From NCBI RefSeq assembly GCF_001707885.1, contig NZ_MASS01000014.1, positions 1 through 64,000 of the forward strand: a stretch of 64,000 bases of DNA. Direction: 5' to 3'. The position numbers and the translations under genes are program-made. How positions within the stretch are numbered: position 1 is the first letter of the stretch; each line of letters begins with the position of its first letter. Origin of the DNA: Desulfosporosinus cupriresistens. GTDB taxonomy: Bacteria > Bacillota > Desulfitobacteriia > Desulfitobacteriales > Desulfitobacteriaceae. The notes under the pieces are model-generated. The model was given only the letters and a program-made list of their open reading frames with translations, did no database searches and was not told the origin of the DNA. Shown piece by piece: positions 48,949 through 57,992 of the stretch.

Positions 48949-49116
48949 ATGAATCACATTAGGGGCATAAATATTTGGAGCACCTCATCCGCTATTGTTC
49001 TATGCACGACGAACAAATGGTTTATGAAAGAGCGCGCTATTTTTAAGCAAGCTGGATTTTACCCTAAAGAGGCTATCTTATTATATTTTAGAGAAACCAG
49101 CAGATTAGCAGTATAG
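48949..49116 (+). other. Small 55-codon open frame, doubtful
   Basis: ATG 48949 to TAG 49116 reads as a 55-residue peptide whose second half (FKQAGFYPKEAILLYFRETS) looks protein-like. No ribosome-binding site precedes it. It starts right after the repeat fragment and its stop lies in an inverted repeat (TATAGAATAG...CTATTCTATA, 49112-49169). It could be the remnant of a lost gene. I do not recognise it. Confidence 0.2.
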
Positions 49117-49231
49117 AATAGGATTAAGTACCAGAAAATAAAAGGTAAATCCTGTTCTATTCTATAATCTATCGGATCGATGATCTATAGTTAGAAGTAC
49201 AGAAAGTAATGTGGGGATGAGATGTATCATT

Positions 49232-49525
49232 ATGGGAAACTTTTTTTGGTCTAATACAATCTGGTATATATTACTGAGTTGTTTAACAGTTGTGGAATTA
49301 ATCGTTGTTTTTGTCAGGCAAGAAAAGCGAAAGTTTGTTTTAGCTTATTACTTAACTTTAACTGGAACAACCCTATTTTTTGAAACTATTCTTTTCATCG
49401 TATTTAGAGCTTATTATTACTACCCGATGATAATACAAACCTCATCATTTGATGATGCCCTTGCGGGTAATCTTTTTTCACAGTTTTCTCTTGGAGCGAC
49501 AGCATTGTTACTTCGCCTTTTCTAA
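49232..49525 (+). pseudogene. CBO0543-like membrane protein, probably truncated
   Basis: About 97 residues with two hydrophobic helices (NTIWYILLSCLTVVELIVVF; TLTGTTLFFETILFIVFRAY). YYYPMIIQTSSFDDALAGNLFSQF resembles the spore-former CBO0543 family. Family members run to roughly 150-160 residues with further helices, but this frame stops after GATALLLRLF. Another frame continues with a hydrophobic stretch (VQVIIILSLNFIMIAF) to 49655, so a frameshift or truncation is likely. Three in-frame starts (GTG 49211, ATG 49217, ATG 49232) are possible; none has a strong site. Confidence 0.5.
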
Positions 49526-49764
49526 ACTTGTACAAATATATGTGCAGGTTATTATCATTTTGTCATTAAATTTTATTATGATTGCCTTTTGTAATATTTT
49601 GGAGAGTGTTTCACACACAGTAGTAGTGAAATGCTCTTATTTTATTGTCCTGTAACTGCTAATGGACTTAGGGGTTAGGTTTTTTCTAATGGTGAAGAGG
49701 GCCAAAGACTTGCGCATAATCAACTTGTTGTCGGACAAAATAAACTTGATAAGGAGGGGAAAAG

Positions 49765-51339
49765 GTGCCCAGTTGGTTAAAAATGATTAAAGAACTCACT
49801 ATTCGCCCTAAGGTACAGCAGGTACGAAAATCTCCCGAGTATTCTTTTGACGAGGATATGAATAAGCCTTTATCAGGGCAAACAGTGAAGGAAATCTTAT
49901 CGAAGAGTAGCGATGTTGTATTCCGGGAATTTTTCCTCCAAGGAAAAGAGCGTATTCCTTGTATGCTAACAGCAGTCGATGGGCTGGTGGATAAAAATCA
50001 ACTTGATTTCTTTGTTTTAAAGACACTGATGGTGGATTTGGCAGGACATCCCGAAATGGCCCAACTGACAATAGCAAATGTCGTTGATAAAACACTCCAG
50101 AGTATTCTTCCAGGCCTTGAATTTAGAAAAGTTTCTAAAATGGGAGAAGCAATTAATGCGATTTTGTCCGGAGATGCGGTTATTTTCTTCGGAGAGTCTA
50201 AAGAAGCGCTCGTTTTTGGGGCCAGAGGGTGGGCTAATTCTGGCATTAATGAACCCGTCGCGGAATCGGTGATCAAAGGGCCGCATGAAGGATTTACAGA
50301 GACGCTCCGAATTAATACTTCTCTATTGCGGCGCAAGATTAAACACCCATCTTTACGTTTAATTTCTTTAAAAATAGGTGATTTAACGAATACTGATCTT
50401 GTGGTTGCCTATATGGATAAAATCGCAAGTCCGGATATTGTTTCAGAGGTTCTGAGGAGATTGAGCAGGATTAAAATGGATGGGGTTATAGGGAATGGAT
50501 ATATTGAAGAAATGATTGAAGATTCTCCCTATTCTCCCTTTCCACAGATTGCCTATACAGAGCGCCCAGATGTCTTAGCAGGAAAGCTTCTCGAAGGGAA
50601 AGTAGGTATTATTCTTGATGGAACCCCTATTGTATTAGTGCTACCAGCAATTCTAACTCAGTTTTTAAATGTGAATGAAGATTACTACCAACGAGCCATG
50701 ACAGCAATTCTTTTTCGTTTTGTTCGTTATGTTGGCGCAATGGTTGCCGTCTTGGCCCCTAGCGTCTATATTGCAGTTACGACGTTTCATCAGGAAATTA
50801 TACCGACAGATCTCTTGATGAGTATATCGGCAGGTCGTCAAGGAGTGCCTTTTCCGGCCCTATTAGAGGCCTTAATTATGACAGTTGTTTTAGAAATATT
50901 ACAAGAAGCGGGGCTCCGTTTACCAAAACCGATTGGACAGACAATTGGTATTGTCGGAGCACTTATCATGGGAGATGCGGCAGTGAAGGCCAGTTTGGTG
51001 AGTCCTTTGATGGTTATCGTCATTGGTATTACAGCTGTAGCAAGCTATGCTATCCCCTACTACGATTTAAGTCTGGCCGTTCGGCTCACTCGCTTTCCAT
51101 TAATGATTCTAGCAGGAATTCTTGGTTTTTTTGGAGTATCTGTCGGTCTTTATGCAGGCTTAATTCATCTCCTAAGTCTCCGTTCTTTTGGAGTGCCGTA
51201 TACTAGCCCGTTTGCCCCGTTGCGAATCCGAGCTTTATTGCAAGATACGTTTGTACGGGCACCATGGTGGGCAATGAAACGTCGTCCTCAACTTCTAGAT
51301 GTTGACGAGCCCAAATCAGGAGGGAAAGGTAAAGGGTAA
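49765..51339 (+). CDS. gerAA: Spore germinant receptor subunit A (GerA family)
   Basis: The A subunit of a Ger-type germinant receptor, 524 residues. A large hydrophilic N-domain is followed by about five membrane helices (SAGRQGVPFPALLEALIMTVVLEILQEAGLRLP region) and a short basic tail. In the family A, B and C subunits form a ligand-gated ion channel complex in the spore inner membrane. The start is GTG after AAGGAGGGG. Subunits B and C follow with one base and an ATGA overlap, respectively. The ligand is unknown. Germination genes are normally sigma-G dependent; no promoter was assigned. Confidence 0.95.
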   Translation: MPSWLKMIKELTIRPKVQQVRKSPEYSFDEDMNKPLSGQTVKEILSKSSDVVFREFFLQGKERIPCMLTAVDGLVDKNQLDFFVLKTLMVDLAGHPEMAQLTIANVVDKTLQSILPGLEFRKVSKMGEAINAILSGDAVIFFGESKEALVFGARGWANSGINEPVAESVIKGPHEGFTETLRINTSLLRRKIKHPSLRLISLKIGDLTNTDLVVAYMDKIASPDIVSEVLRRLSRIKMDGVIGNGYIEEMIEDSPYSPFPQIAYTERPDVLAGKLLEGKVGIILDGTPIVLVLPAILTQFLNVNEDYYQRAMTAILFRFVRYVGAMVAVLAPSVYIAVTTFHQEIIPTDLLMSISAGRQGVPFPALLEALIMTVVLEILQEAGLRLPKPIGQTIGIVGALIMGDAAVKASLVSPLMVIVIGITAVASYAIPYYDLSLAVRLTRFPLMILAGILGFFGVSVGLYAGLIHLLSLRSFGVPYTSPFAPLRIRALLQDTFVRAPWWAMKRRPQLLDVDEPKSGGKGKG

Positions 51340-51340
51340 C

Positions 51341-52435
51341 ATGGAAAGAATCTCTCCGCACCAATTCATGATTTTAGGGTCAGCCGTCCTCCTGGGTACA
51401 ACGTTTCTTCCAATAGCGTCATTGGTTACCGGAGTCAGTGGCAGAGACGGCTGGATGACTGTTTTGCCGGGATTCGCCGTGGCAATACCTTACGCTTTAA
51501 TGGTCTTTTCCCTTCTATTCCAATATCCAAGCAAAAATTTGTTGCAGATTTCAGAAATACTTTTTGGCAAATGGATCGGTAAAATTATTGGCATTATATA
51601 TATTTTAATTACGGGTTATTTTGGTGGTTTGTTACTGGCTCAAGCGGGGGATATTTATGAGCGTTCCGTAATGCCCTTAACTCCCATCGGGTTGTTTTAC
51701 TTAGGCGGAGTATTACTTGTATTTTATTTGGTTAATTCTGGAATCGAAGTATTTGCGCGCTTTTCTGAGGTAATCTTTCCAGGAATCGTGATTGCGCTAA
51801 TTTTGAATCTTAGTCTTTCTATACCGCGGGTTGAACAGGGGGAACTTCTGCCTATTTTAAGCGAGGGATTAGGACCGCTTTTTGAAGGGGGGGTCAAAGT
51901 TTCCCCATTTGCAATGGAATATATTCTTTTTTTAGGAGGACTCCTTACCTTTCTGCCTACCGGTAGGAAAGAGCTTGGACAATTAAAGACAGGCGTCTGG
52001 CGAGCTGTTTTCTTGGTAGGAATTTTAAACATGTTAGTTGTCCTAATGCAAATTCTCATCTTTGGACCCACGGAAACAATTCGAATGACTTATGGTTTAC
52101 TTGTATTAGGGAAGATGGTGGAAATTAGTCGGACAGTTGCTGGCGTTGAGTCCTTATTTTTAGGTGTTTGGTTTGGCTCACTAGTCATCAAGGTCAGCGC
52201 CTTTTTCTTCACAGTGACTTGGGGCTTAGAAACTGTTTTTAACTTGAAAGGATTGAAATGGAATGTCGCAATTTCTGTGGTATTCATGGGGATTGCTTTC
52301 GGGTTTGTAAGGGGAGCTTCTTTATTAGTTGAAATTGGGTTCATTGATAATTACCTCATTTTGCCGTTTACATCTGTTTGGATACTTACCCTTTGGGGAG
52401 TCTCGCGTTGGAAGAAGGGAGCAGGTGTTCAATGA
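51341..52435 (+). CDS. gerAB: Spore germinant receptor subunit B (GerB permease)
   Basis: The B subunit (364 residues) is a ten-helix protein of the amino acid permease fold that binds the germinant in characterised receptors. It begins MERISPHQFMILGSAVLLGT, a typical N-terminus, and has GRDGWMTVLPGFAVAIPYALM in helix 2. The ATG at 51341 lies one base after the gerA stop. The earlier in-frame start would overlap gerA and is not needed. Confidence 0.94.
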   Translation: MERISPHQFMILGSAVLLGTTFLPIASLVTGVSGRDGWMTVLPGFAVAIPYALMVFSLLFQYPSKNLLQISEILFGKWIGKIIGIIYILITGYFGGLLLAQAGDIYERSVMPLTPIGLFYLGGVLLVFYLVNSGIEVFARFSEVIFPGIVIALILNLSLSIPRVEQGELLPILSEGLGPLFEGGVKVSPFAMEYILFLGGLLTFLPTGRKELGQLKTGVWRAVFLVGILNMLVVLMQILIFGPTETIRMTYGLLVLGKMVEISRTVAGVESLFLGVWFGSLVIKVSAFFFTVTWGLETVFNLKGLKWNVAISVVFMGIAFGFVRGASLLVEIGFIDNYLILPFTSVWILTLWGVSRWKKGAGVQ

Positions 52436-53637
52436 AAAGTAAAAGAAACGCAAAACGTAATCTAGGGCTAATATTGAGCCTGATTATCTGTCTGTTGTCT
52501 TTATCGGGATGCTGGGGAAAGACGGAAGTCGAGGAATTGGCTCCCCTCATTGGGGTAGGCTTGGATCTGGGGAAAAAACCAGGGACTTATCTGATTACTC
52601 AACAATTAGCAAGGCCGAAACAAGGTGGGACAACTGCGGCAGAAGTTGAAGACCGGACATTTAGTATTGAGGCCTCGAGCGCCAGAGAAGCGTATGAGGA
52701 GGTTTATAAAATCTCAAATCGCATTCCGTTTATGGGTTCCTTGAAGGTGATTGTTATTGGTGAGGATGCCGCAAAAGCTGGGTTCAATGATATCTTGGAT
52801 TTTACTCAACGTTATTCTGAATTTCGTCGGACAATGTTCTTGGTTTTAGTCAAAGGAAAAGCGCAAAGTTTCTTGAATTTGAAATTGCGCAACGGACAAC
52901 TGCCTGCCATGAGTATAAAAAATCACATGGAGCAAGGGGAAAACTTATCGACGTTTCCGACAGTTCGTTTAGGACATTATCTTACCGTTTTAGGGACAAA
53001 AATTACGGCCCCAATTATCCCGGTAGTTAGCAGTCTAAAGTCAGGAGAAGGAGGTATTGAATACAAAGATGGAAAGGAGGGTGAAGAGATACATATCCAA
53101 GGTGCGGGGGTTTTAAAAGGAGATCGTCTGGTCGATTTTCTTACGGATAAAGAAACTAAAGGGTATATGTGGCTTGAGAACAATGTTGTACATCGCTTAA
53201 TTAACACGGTAGGTATGGGAGAAAGTGAGGTTAACTTTGGAGGGCAAGTCCTGAAATCAACAACAAAGTATAAAGTAAAAGATAATAATGGAACAAAAGT
53301 GTTTCAATATCAGATCAAAGCAAGCATTACGGTTGATGAAGTTATGGGTTTAAAGAAACAGCTTTCAGAAGCGGAATGGATAGATCTCATGAAAGTGGCA
53401 GAAAAGAGTTTTGCTAAAGAGATCGAGGAAGAATGTATGCTTTCTCTTAAGAAACAAAGAGAATTGGGACTTGACTTTTTAGGAATTGGCCGACACATCG
53501 AACAGAAAAATTCTGCGTATTGGAAGACAGTGAAAGAGCAGTGGCAGGAGAAGATTGTGGATTTCCCAATATCGCTAGATGTGCAAGTCACAATACATCA
53601 TGCGGGAATGTCAAGCAGCAATGCGATGACTAATTAA
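52432..53637 (+). CDS. gerAC: Spore germinant receptor lipoprotein subunit C
   Basis: The C subunit is a lipoprotein on the outer face of the spore inner membrane. The 401-residue product starts MKSKRNAKRNLGLILSLIICLL, with lipobox LSGC and the family motif CWGKTEVEELAPLIGVGLD. FLVLVKGKAQ and the C-terminal Ger(x)C domain follow. The ATG overlaps the gerB stop (ATGA). An earlier in-frame start would give a long overlap without a site. Confidence 0.94.
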   Translation: MKSKRNAKRNLGLILSLIICLLSLSGCWGKTEVEELAPLIGVGLDLGKKPGTYLITQQLARPKQGGTTAAEVEDRTFSIEASSAREAYEEVYKISNRIPFMGSLKVIVIGEDAAKAGFNDILDFTQRYSEFRRTMFLVLVKGKAQSFLNLKLRNGQLPAMSIKNHMEQGENLSTFPTVRLGHYLTVLGTKITAPIIPVVSSLKSGEGGIEYKDGKEGEEIHIQGAGVLKGDRLVDFLTDKETKGYMWLENNVVHRLINTVGMGESEVNFGGQVLKSTTKYKVKDNNGTKVFQYQIKASITVDEVMGLKKQLSEAEWIDLMKVAEKSFAKEIEEECMLSLKKQRELGLDFLGIGRHIEQKNSAYWKTVKEQWQEKIVDFPISLDVQVTIHHAGMSSSNAMTN

Positions 53638-53687
53638 AATGGAGAGAGGTAAGACTAGGAGTAGAAGTAAATAGGGGGAATATCAAG

Positions 53688-53951
53688 ATGATTAAGACGA
53701 TCAATACACAGTTGCCAAGCCCTACAGAGATTGATGGAAAAATTAATGCTCAGGAAATTGTTCTGAACGAGGGAAAAGTTCTGCCAGTGTGTTATCGCTG
53801 TGCACAGGTTCCTAAAAATGGGCTATATGATGGGTTTCGGGTAGAGGGGATGTTTTTCTGTTCAGATTGTCAGCACGAGCTGTTCACCGCTGAACAAGAC
53901 TCTCCCGAATATCAAGAATTTTTATGTTTAGTTAAAGGGCTTCTTTTTTAA
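53688..53951 (+). CDS. gin: Anti-sigma-G factor Gin (CsfB)
   Basis: This 87-residue protein has the Gin zinc ribbon CYRCAQVPKNGLYDGFRVEGMFFCSDC with paired CxxC motifs. In Bacillus, Gin/CsfB binds sigma-G (and sigma-E) to prevent premature or misplaced activity during sporulation. The gene is followed by yaaO, darA, holB, ricT and yabA, the same neighbourhood as csfB in Bacillus. ATG 53688 follows a G-rich site. Confidence 0.88.
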   Translation: MIKTINTQLPSPTEIDGKINAQEIVLNEGKVLPVCYRCAQVPKNGLYDGFRVEGMFFCSDCQHELFTAEQDSPEYQEFLCLVKGLLF

Positions 53952-54061
53952 TTTAAGTTTTCGACTTTGAGCCTATTTATAGTCTCATACATGTTATTTA
54001 GTAATTGATGGACAGGGGGATCTTTAAATATAAACTATGCCCCCAAACTCCTATAATGTAT

Positions 54062-54111
54062 CACATTGGATAAACCCGGGATGTTAGATATATCGCGGGT
54101 TAACCAATGTG
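54062..54111. promoter_or_regulatory. Long inverted repeat at the yaaO start
   Basis: CACATTGG (54062-54069) pairs with CCAATGTG (54104-54111), and inner AAACCCG/CGGGTTA arms extend the stem. TATAAT at 54052-54057 lies just upstream. The right arm contains the first possible start codon of the next gene. Confidence 0.6.
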
Positions 54112-55630
54112 GATGAAAAATTTCCTAACTTATGATAAAATGGATGGAATACCATGTGTAGACTATATTATTAGCGTGGCAGATCAGGTGAATGGGGGTT
54201 CATTGGTGGGTGATCTTGGAGAGGGATTGAGTCGTTATCAAAAACAAGGATTTTGCTCTTTCCATACTCCTGGCCATAAAGGTCGACAGGAGTTTTTTAA
54301 TGGCATAGATTTTTTAGGTTTTGACTTAACCGAGCTTCCGGGACTCGATATGCTTCATTCACCAAGTGGGATAATTGCTGAGGCACAAAGACAGGCGGCG
54401 GGTATCTTCGGGGCGGAGGAAACATTTTTCCTTATTAATGGGGGAACGGTCGGAAATCAAGCAATGTTTCTCGCTTTAGAGGACACAGCAGATAAACGTG
54501 TTGTCGTGGAGAGAAGTTCCCATCGTTCCGTTATGTCGGCATTGGTCTTAAGCGGATTGAAACCAGACTATGTTATGCCTACAATTCATCCGGATTTTAA
54601 CCTTCCATTAGGGCTAAACTTAGAGAAGCAACAGATTCCTTGGCAAACGGTTTCTGCTTGTCATGTCACGTATCCCAGTTATTATGGAACAGCCTTTGAG
54701 TTAAACCAACTATTAGATGAAAGAATGCGTTTGGGGTTTAGTACACCGATTCTTGTTGATCAAGCACACGGGTCGCATTTTCTGGGGCCGCTATTTCCCC
54801 CAAGTGCTTTAACGCTTGGCGCAGATCTTGTCTTACATAGTTGTCATAAAACGTTAAGTGCTTTGACTCAGTCAGCTATGCTGCATGTTCAAGGGCATAG
54901 AGTCTCTCGTAGCCATTTAAGGCAAAGTCTTGAACTCCTGCAATCCTCAAGCCCGAGTTATTTACTTCTGGCCTCGTTGGAACGGGCCGGAGAATTTGCT
55001 CTGGATTTTGAACGTTGGAGGTGTCTTAAAGAAGAAGTTGAAGTGTTACATCGAAAAGTGGAGAACCGCCTCCGTATTCTCTCTGAAAAAGATGTTGGGT
55101 CTTATGGTATTGATAAGGTAGATTGGTCAAAAATTTTGATTAATACGTCAGGGTTGGGTGTTTCTGCCCCTCGCTGTGTGGAATATCTGAGAGAAGGTTA
55201 CGGTATTGAACCAGAGTTATGGGATGAGGAAAACATTCTCTTCATGTTAGGAATCGGGAACATGCCGGAGGATATCCGATGGCTCACGAAGGGGTTAGAA
55301 AGTTTAGTAAGTTTTGCTCATTCGGTTCATTCTGCTGAATCAAGAGAGCGAATGGGAAACGATAAGTTTATAATTCCACCTTTGCCTCATTTGGTGCTTT
55401 CTCCACGGGACGCTTTTTTTGCACATAAACGTCAAATCCCTCTTCAGGAAAGTTTAGGTCATATTGTTGGAGAAACGATCTCACTTTATCCACCGGGGAT
55501 TCCGGTCATTGTGATGGGTGAACAAATGACCCACGAAGTGCTGAGTACGCTACTCGCTGTGAGAGAGGGGCGATGGCAAGGTTGGGACGGTTTTGCAAGC
55601 CAAACAATTTGGGTTGTAGAGGAGGGGTAA
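54107..55630 (+). CDS. yaaO: Orn/Lys/Arg decarboxylase family PLP enzyme (YaaO)
   Basis: A fold-type I PLP enzyme of the basic amino acid decarboxylase family, up to 507 residues. Signatures include FHTPGHKGR, NGGTVGNQAMF, DQAHGSHFLGPLFP and HSCHKTLSALTQSAML, whose lysine should hold PLP. The C-terminal domain has ETISLYPPGIPVIVMGE. Substrate (lysine, ornithine or arginine) is not decidable. The start is unclear: ATG 54107 lies in a hairpin arm, while GTG 54206 follows GGGGG and would give MGDLGEGLSRYQKQGF, closer to the family. Pairing with speD suggests polyamine synthesis, as inference. Confidence 0.88.
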   Translation: MWMKNFLTYDKMDGIPCVDYIISVADQVNGGSLVGDLGEGLSRYQKQGFCSFHTPGHKGRQEFFNGIDFLGFDLTELPGLDMLHSPSGIIAEAQRQAAGIFGAEETFFLINGGTVGNQAMFLALEDTADKRVVVERSSHRSVMSALVLSGLKPDYVMPTIHPDFNLPLGLNLEKQQIPWQTVSACHVTYPSYYGTAFELNQLLDERMRLGFSTPILVDQAHGSHFLGPLFPPSALTLGADLVLHSCHKTLSALTQSAMLHVQGHRVSRSHLRQSLELLQSSSPSYLLLASLERAGEFALDFERWRCLKEEVEVLHRKVENRLRILSEKDVGSYGIDKVDWSKILINTSGLGVSAPRCVEYLREGYGIEPELWDEENILFMLGIGNMPEDIRWLTKGLESLVSFAHSVHSAESRERMGNDKFIIPPLPHLVLSPRDAFFAHKRQIPLQESLGHIVGETISLYPPGIPVIVMGEQMTHEVLSTLLAVREGRWQGWDGFASQTIWVVEEG

Positions 55631-55633
55631 AGG

Positions 55634-55963
55634 GTGAAGATGGTGATTGCGATTGTTCAGGACAAAGATGTCGGTGGACTTCTGCAATGTGTGACACGAG
55701 AGGGATTGCGGGCAACGCGTCTGGCAAGTTCGGGGGGGTTTCTGCGTTCGGGTAATACGACGTTGCTCTTTGGGGTTGAGGAGCAACGATTAGAAGGCCT
55801 CCTATCGATGATCCGCGAGACCTGTCACCAACGTGAGGAGATCTTGACGCAGGCCCAGCCTATCATGGGGCCAGTGGATACCCATATTCCTTTTCCGATA
55901 GAAGTCCCAGTCGGTGGAGCTACAGTATTTGTTTTGGATGTTGAACAGTTTTTTAAGGTGTGA
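55634..55963 (+). CDS. darA: Cyclic-di-AMP receptor DarA (PstA, YaaQ)
   Basis: This 109-residue protein of the DUF970 family has a PII-like trimer fold that binds cyclic-di-AMP in Bacillus, Listeria and Staphylococcus. Signatures are MVIAIVQDKDVGGLLQCVTREGLRATRLASSGGFLRSGNTTLLFGV and PVGGATVFVLDVEQF. Its downstream target is unknown. GTG 55634 follows GGAGGGG; ATG 55640 is an alternative. It lies three bases after yaaO and five before holB. Confidence 0.94.
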   Translation: MKMVIAIVQDKDVGGLLQCVTREGLRATRLASSGGFLRSGNTTLLFGVEEQRLEGLLSMIRETCHQREEILTQAQPIMGPVDTHIPFPIEVPVGGATVFVLDVEQFFKV

Positions 55964-55967
55964 CGAT

Positions 55968-56846
55968 ATGAATCTACAGTTAGCACTTTTAGAAAAGGCG
56001 GCACGTGAAAACCGATTAGCACATCTCTTACTGTTTCATGGAGGAAGTGCTTTGCATCAGAGGAAGGTGGCTCTACGGTTAGCGCAGACTTTAAACTGTA
56101 GTCAGCCTTCAGCGGAGGGGCCGTGCAGGAGTTGTTCAGCTTGTCGTAAGATTCTCAGCGGAAACCATCCGGATGTTTTATGGTTAAAACCGCTTAAAAC
56201 GACGATCGGGATTGAGCAGGTCCTTACTTGGCAAGAAAAGGTATACCGTAAGCATTATGAGGGAAACTATAAAGTTTCTATAATTGAGCATGCTGATTCA
56301 GTGACGCTGCCAGCTGCAAATGCACTGTTAAAGGTCATTGAAGAACCCCCGGAACGGACGATTATTATTTTAAGTGCCGAAAATGCGGAAGGAATTTTGC
56401 CCACAATACAGAGTCGTGCACAGCTTGTTTATTTTCCTAATCTTTCCGAAGAAAATTGGCTGACGGGATTAGGAGAAGTGGATCAACAAGAAGCTATTCA
56501 GGCTTTTCGTTTAAGTGGGAAAAATCAGAATCTAGCGACTGCTATTCTTGAGCAGGGTGTACCCATGGTGCAAGAATGGGTCGAGAAGTTTCGAACTGCG
56601 ATAGAAGAAAGAGATTTCCTTCAACTCTTTTCTCTTTTCCCGATTGATAAGAATCAAGCCGTTCTTTATTTGCAAGTCATGGCAGTACAGACACAAGAGG
56701 GTATTCAAAAAGGTACTATTCGTCCTTTTGAGCTTTTGGCGATCGGAAAAGCTACAGATGTACTACGACAACAAGTAAATCCGAGACTTGTGATTGAAGT
56801 GTTAGCATTAGAATTATTTCAACAAGGAGGGGCTCTCTGTGATTGA
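55968..56846 (+). CDS. holB: DNA polymerase III delta' subunit
   Basis: HolB is the stator subunit of the clamp loader, partner of DnaX and HolA. The 292-residue product begins MNLQLALLEKAARENRLAHLLLFHG. The zinc-module cysteines lie in LNCSQPSAEGPCRSCSACRKIL. The HPDVLWLKP and PAANALLKVIEEPP motifs are typical, and it lacks a full Walker A, as expected for delta'. ATG 55968 is preferred over an upstream in-frame start inside darA. It overlaps ricT by eight bases. In Bacillus tmk and yaaR lie nearby, but both are missing here. Confidence 0.94.
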   Translation: MNLQLALLEKAARENRLAHLLLFHGGSALHQRKVALRLAQTLNCSQPSAEGPCRSCSACRKILSGNHPDVLWLKPLKTTIGIEQVLTWQEKVYRKHYEGNYKVSIIEHADSVTLPAANALLKVIEEPPERTIIILSAENAEGILPTIQSRAQLVYFPNLSEENWLTGLGEVDQQEAIQAFRLSGKNQNLATAILEQGVPMVQEWVEKFRTAIEERDFLQLFSLFPIDKNQAVLYLQVMAVQTQEGIQKGTIRPFELLAIGKATDVLRQQVNPRLVIEVLALELFQQGGALCD

Positions 56847-57651
56847 GGTTGTAGGCGTTCGCTTTAAACACGCTGGGAAAATATATTATTTCTCTCCGGG
56901 AGACCTTACACTTGCTGCATCTGATAAGGTAATTGTTGAAACAGCAAGGGGTATTGAATTTGGGGAATTGGTCATTTCCCCTCGTCAAGTTGCTGACGAA
57001 GAAGTGGTTCTACCATTGAAACAGGTCATGCGTAAGGCAACAACGGCGGATGAACAGTTTGTAGAACAAAATAAAACTAAAGAAAAAGAAGCTTTTCAAA
57101 TCTGTTTAAAGAAAATTTCAGAACATCAGTTGCCAATGAAATTGGTTGATGTCGAATACACGTTTGATGGAAATAAGATTATCTTTTCTTTTACGGCAGA
57201 GGGACGAGTTGACTTCAGAGAATTGGTGAAGGATTTAGCGGCAATATTTAGGACGCGGATAGAGCTCCGTCAAATTGGAGTACGTGACGAAGCCAAAATG
57301 CTCGGGGGAGTCGGTTCTTGCGGACGAATTCTTTGTTGTACTTCCTTCTTAGGAGACTTTGAGCCAGTTTCGATAAGAATGGCTAAAGATCAAAAACTCT
57401 CGCTTAATCCAACTAAGATTTCCGGAATTTGTGGTCGACTCATGTGTTGCCTTAAGTATGAAAATGGTTGTTACAAATCTGAAGATAAGGAGCATTGCGC
57501 ACGTCATAACGCTCAAGATGGGGAAAAGATGCTTGAAGCTTCGGATGACCTGAACCCTCGTGCGGAAAGCGCCTTCTCGGCTAAACCCGACGGGAAAGTG
57601 CAACGCAATAGGAAAGGGGAAAAGCCCAAAGGAAAGAGTGAGAGAGTATGA
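56839..57651 (+). CDS. ricT: PSP1-domain protein RicT (YaaT)
   Basis: RicT (270 residues) forms the RicAFT (YmcA-YlbF-YaaT) complex in Bacillus, which carries iron-sulfur clusters and modulates RNase Y, sporulation and competence. The PSP1 core includes [20 protein letters not shown] and [33 protein letters not shown] and [17 protein letters not shown] contain the cysteines proposed to bind clusters. The tail is basic and low in complexity. The start is GTG, overlapping holB, with AAGGAGG upstream. Confidence 0.94.
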   Translation: MIEVVGVRFKHAGKIYYFSPGDLTLAASDKVIVETARGIEFGELVISPRQVADEEVVLPLKQVMRKATTADEQFVEQNKTKEKEAFQICLKKISEHQLPMKLVDVEYTFDGNKIIFSFTAEGRVDFRELVKDLAAIFRTRIELRQIGVRDEAKMLGGVGSCGRILCCTSFLGDFEPVSIRMAKDQKLSLNPTKISGICGRLMCCLKYENGCYKSEDKEHCARHNAQDGEKMLEASDDLNPRAESAFSAKPDGKVQRNRKGEKPKGKSERV

Positions 57652-57953
57652 GTCAGTTGACCCAGGCCCTTACAGAAGTGGAAGAAAAGTTGCGTTCTCT
57701 TCTCGAAGAGGTTAATCGTTTAAAGCCTTATGTTCAAGCGTTGGAGGAAGAAAACATAAAGTTAAAACGGGAATGGACCCTTCCCGAAAAAGAAACTGAA
57801 CGTGTTATAGCCAATGCTGAACACATTCAAGGCGTCGCCCATGATAATCTTGAGCGCCTGTATCAAGAAGGCTTCCATGTCTGCCACCTGCATTTTGGGC
57901 AACCGCTAGAAGGGGATTGCCTGTTCTGTATGGGCTTTTTGAGGAAAGATTAA
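57648..57953 (+). CDS. yabA: Replication initiation control protein YabA
   Basis: YabA (101 residues) binds DnaA and DnaN to limit re-initiation. The N-terminal half is a coiled-coil tetramerisation segment ([32 protein letters not shown] region). The C-terminal domain carries the zinc site [18 protein letters not shown] with one His and three Cys. It overlaps ricT by four bases. DnaA and DnaN, its known partners, are encoded about 38 kb away in the same window. Confidence 0.95.
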   Translation: MSQLTQALTEVEEKLRSLLEEVNRLKPYVQALEEENIKLKREWTLPEKETERVIANAEHIQGVAHDNLERLYQEGFHVCHLHFGQPLEGDCLFCMGFLRKD

Positions 57954-57992
57954 TTAACCATGAGAATCTTCGAAGAACAAGGAGTCAAAAGT

